Part shown: positions 41,054 through 42,427 of the stretch, in pieces
Layout of the letters: each line of letters starts with the position of its first letter
Position numbering within the stretch: the first letter of the stretch is position 1
Virus record (IMG/VR): IMGVR_UViG_3300035698_011517
Location: 1 to 42,427 of that record
Length of the DNA stretch: 42,427 bases
Source: a virus
Strand: one strand, 5' to 3'
Translations under genes and position numbers: made by a program
Notes under the pieces: model-generated
Database searches by the model: none
Told to the model about the DNA's origin: nothing
The model's input: the letters and a program-made list of their open reading frames with translations, nothing else

Positions 41054-42427
41054 CTATACTTTCTGGCAAAGAACTACTGGCCTGGACTCCGGCCTAATAA
41101 AGGCTCCACTAGGAAGATAGCCATGTATGTGTCCTACAAATCTTGGCCGATAGTTTAAACTATCGAAAATACCTACCCTGGGATCCCATTGTTCTATATC
41201 TGTCGACTCATCAAACCGATGATTATGTATTACATCTGTAACATACCCATCAGGAAGAGGATCGCCTACTCTAACATAGCCACTCTTAAACACAACAAAT
41301 CTAGAAAGAGTATCCAGAGCTAAAGTACTGTAATCGCCTAAAACGACTAAGTCATACTCTGTTACTTCGTCTATTACCATAGTCACATTAGTCTCAAAGT
41401 CTACAAGCTGCATTCCAGGAGTATACATGTACTTATATGCAATATTTGATTGGCCTTCCCAGCCCCACTCTCCCAAATCGGTCTCTCTAAAATACAGGTC
41501 ATCAAAAGTAAAAGTAGTTCGATTAGTCCTTTGGTCATAAGAAACAATTGGATCATTAGTATTTCCTAAAGGAGTAGAGGCTTCCGAACCGATACTATTC
41601 GCAAAACCACGTACTGGAGACCATCCTGGAGGACATCTACCCGAAGTCATCATTACAATAACACCTCGAGGAATGGCTGACTCATTAGACATTGCCTCAA
41701 AAGACTCCCACTCATAGGGGTCGTCCCCTGTCTCTCCTGTAAAATCTCCTTTTACAAGTTGTACATTAGAGACATTAAAAATACCTGTCCCTTCAAATCC
41801 TATGTAAATATCCTCTACAAAAGGTGAACTTCTTTCTAGATAAAACTTATATATCCTTCTATATTGATTAACAATAGAAGTTCCTGGAAAGTCGCCTGTA
41901 TCTATTGTCCTATAAGCCTGTGCCCCTCCCCCTACTGTAAATGAAACATGAGGGATTATAGACATTTGTGTACTTAAATCACTAAAAAAAGATGGATCCG
42001 GATCTGGACCTGCTATTAACGCAGTCTCAAAAGATAGAGTAAGTTCATAAATAACAAGAGGAAGCTCATACATAATATCTACAGAAGCGCCTGAAGCCAC
42101 AAACCAATCTTTTATTGGTCTATTATTTCCTATCCCTGTAACTGGAAATCCTCTTATACTTGATAGCACTATTGCAGTAGTATCATTAATGGGATCATAA
42201 GATGGAGCTGGAGCTATAACAGTTCCTACCCCGTAAGGACGCATACTAACAAAAGTAGAGCCTATCTCTATAGAAGAAGCATCACCATAGACAGTAACTT
42301 CTACAGCCCCTCCTATCCAAGGAACCATATAGGAAGACTCCCCCGCATCACTCATCTCTATGTCTATTTCTAATGTCCACCCTGAAGGTGTTATTTCTAT
42401 TTGTGTATCTGATAAAACATTCCCAGC
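41054..42427 (-). CDS. Tail-fibre-like protein, paralogue of the next gene (5' end outside window)
   Basis: At least 457 codons: the frame stays open from 41054 to the right edge, so the internal Met at 42355 is probably not the start; the residues before it (EITPSGWTLEIDIEMSDAGE) continue the same beta-type pattern. A collar-type motif is present (GVIVMMTSGRCPPGWSPVRG), then DVIHNHRFDE and VGHIHGYLPSG, and the ending PVVLCQKV, all mirroring the next gene. Such His-rich loops in fibre tips often bind metal along the trimer axis. Likely a receptor-binding fibre component. Confidence 0.65.
   Translation of the reverse strand, partial: AGNVLSDTQIEITPSGWTLEIDIEMSDAGESSYMVPWIGGAVEVTVYGDASSIEIGSTFVSMRPYGVGTVIAPAPSYDPINDTTAIVLSSIRGFPVTGIGNNRPIKDWFVASGASVDIMYELPLVIYELTLSFETALIAGPDPDPSFFSDLSTQMSIIPHVSFTVGGGAQAYRTIDTGDFPGTSIVNQYRRIYKFYLERSSPFVEDIYIGFEGTGIFNVSNVQLVKGDFTGETGDDPYEWESFEAMSNESAIPRGVIVMMTSGRCPPGWSPVRGFANSIGSEASTPLGNTNDPIVSYDQRTNRTTFTFDDLYFRETDLGEWGWEGQSNIAYKYMYTPGMQLVDFETNVTMVIDEVTEYDLVVLGDYSTLALDTLSRFVVFKSGYVRVGDPLPDGYVTDVIHNHRFDESTDIEQWDPRVGIFDSLNYRPRFVGHIHGYLPSGAFIRPESRPVVLCQKV

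Overview
The window looks like part of a tailed-bacteriophage genome (Caudoviricetes), probably a large one. It holds a portal, a large terminase subunit, a prohead protease, a major capsid protein and several long tail-fibre-like proteins. Nearly everything is packed head to tail on the minus strand, with short spacers, ATGA/TAATG overlaps and clear AGGAGG-type ribosome binding sites, so the host is a bacterium that uses Shine-Dalgarno initiation. Nothing here identifies the host species. No tail sheath, tape measure, replication or lysis genes are visible.

Layout, read in the direction of minus-strand transcription (high to low coordinates). 42.4-39.7 kb: two tail-fibre-like proteins, the first cut by the window edge. 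39.8-38.6 kb: a plus-strand island of three small genes with its own promoter-like and terminator signals. 38.6-37.4 kb: a solo TnpB with a leaderless promoter and a right-end hairpin. 37.3-27.2 kb: a glutaredoxin-like protein and a run of tail-fibre or tail-surface proteins, some with Ig-like domains. 27.2-23.1 kb: three head-associated unknowns and the portal. 23.0-21.5 kb: two unknown proteins. 21.6-13.9 kb: a giant single-chain RNA polymerase (beta and beta-prime fused, 2547 codons) with a 506-residue LAGLIDADG intein beside the catalytic NADxDGD loop. 13.9-7.8 kb: a baseplate/spike-like OB-fold protein, an unknown, a candidate small terminase subunit and the large terminase. 7.8-0.5 kb: three proteins with Gly-rich hydrophobic segments, the protease, scaffold-like small proteins, a decoration-like protein and the capsid protein, closed by a strong terminator. 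0.4-0 kb: a partial gene with a tandem Glu/Pro repeat.

The RNA polymerase lies inside the head/packaging/tail cluster, so it is probably made late and could be packaged as a virion polymerase (inference). Three observations stand out. First, exact removal of the intein would leave 17 extra residues directly after the catalytic Asp triad. Second, a short Lys-x-Ala motif, usually E/I/V-K-x-A-S/A/G, recurs in the head and internal proteins, commonly first within about the first 35 residues, and is nearly absent from the tail fibres and terminase; it may be a recognition site of the protease encoded here. Third, a 23-bp near-palindrome occurs exactly at three gene ends (RNA polymerase, portal, large fibre). 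All functions are read from sequence by eye; no database search was run.
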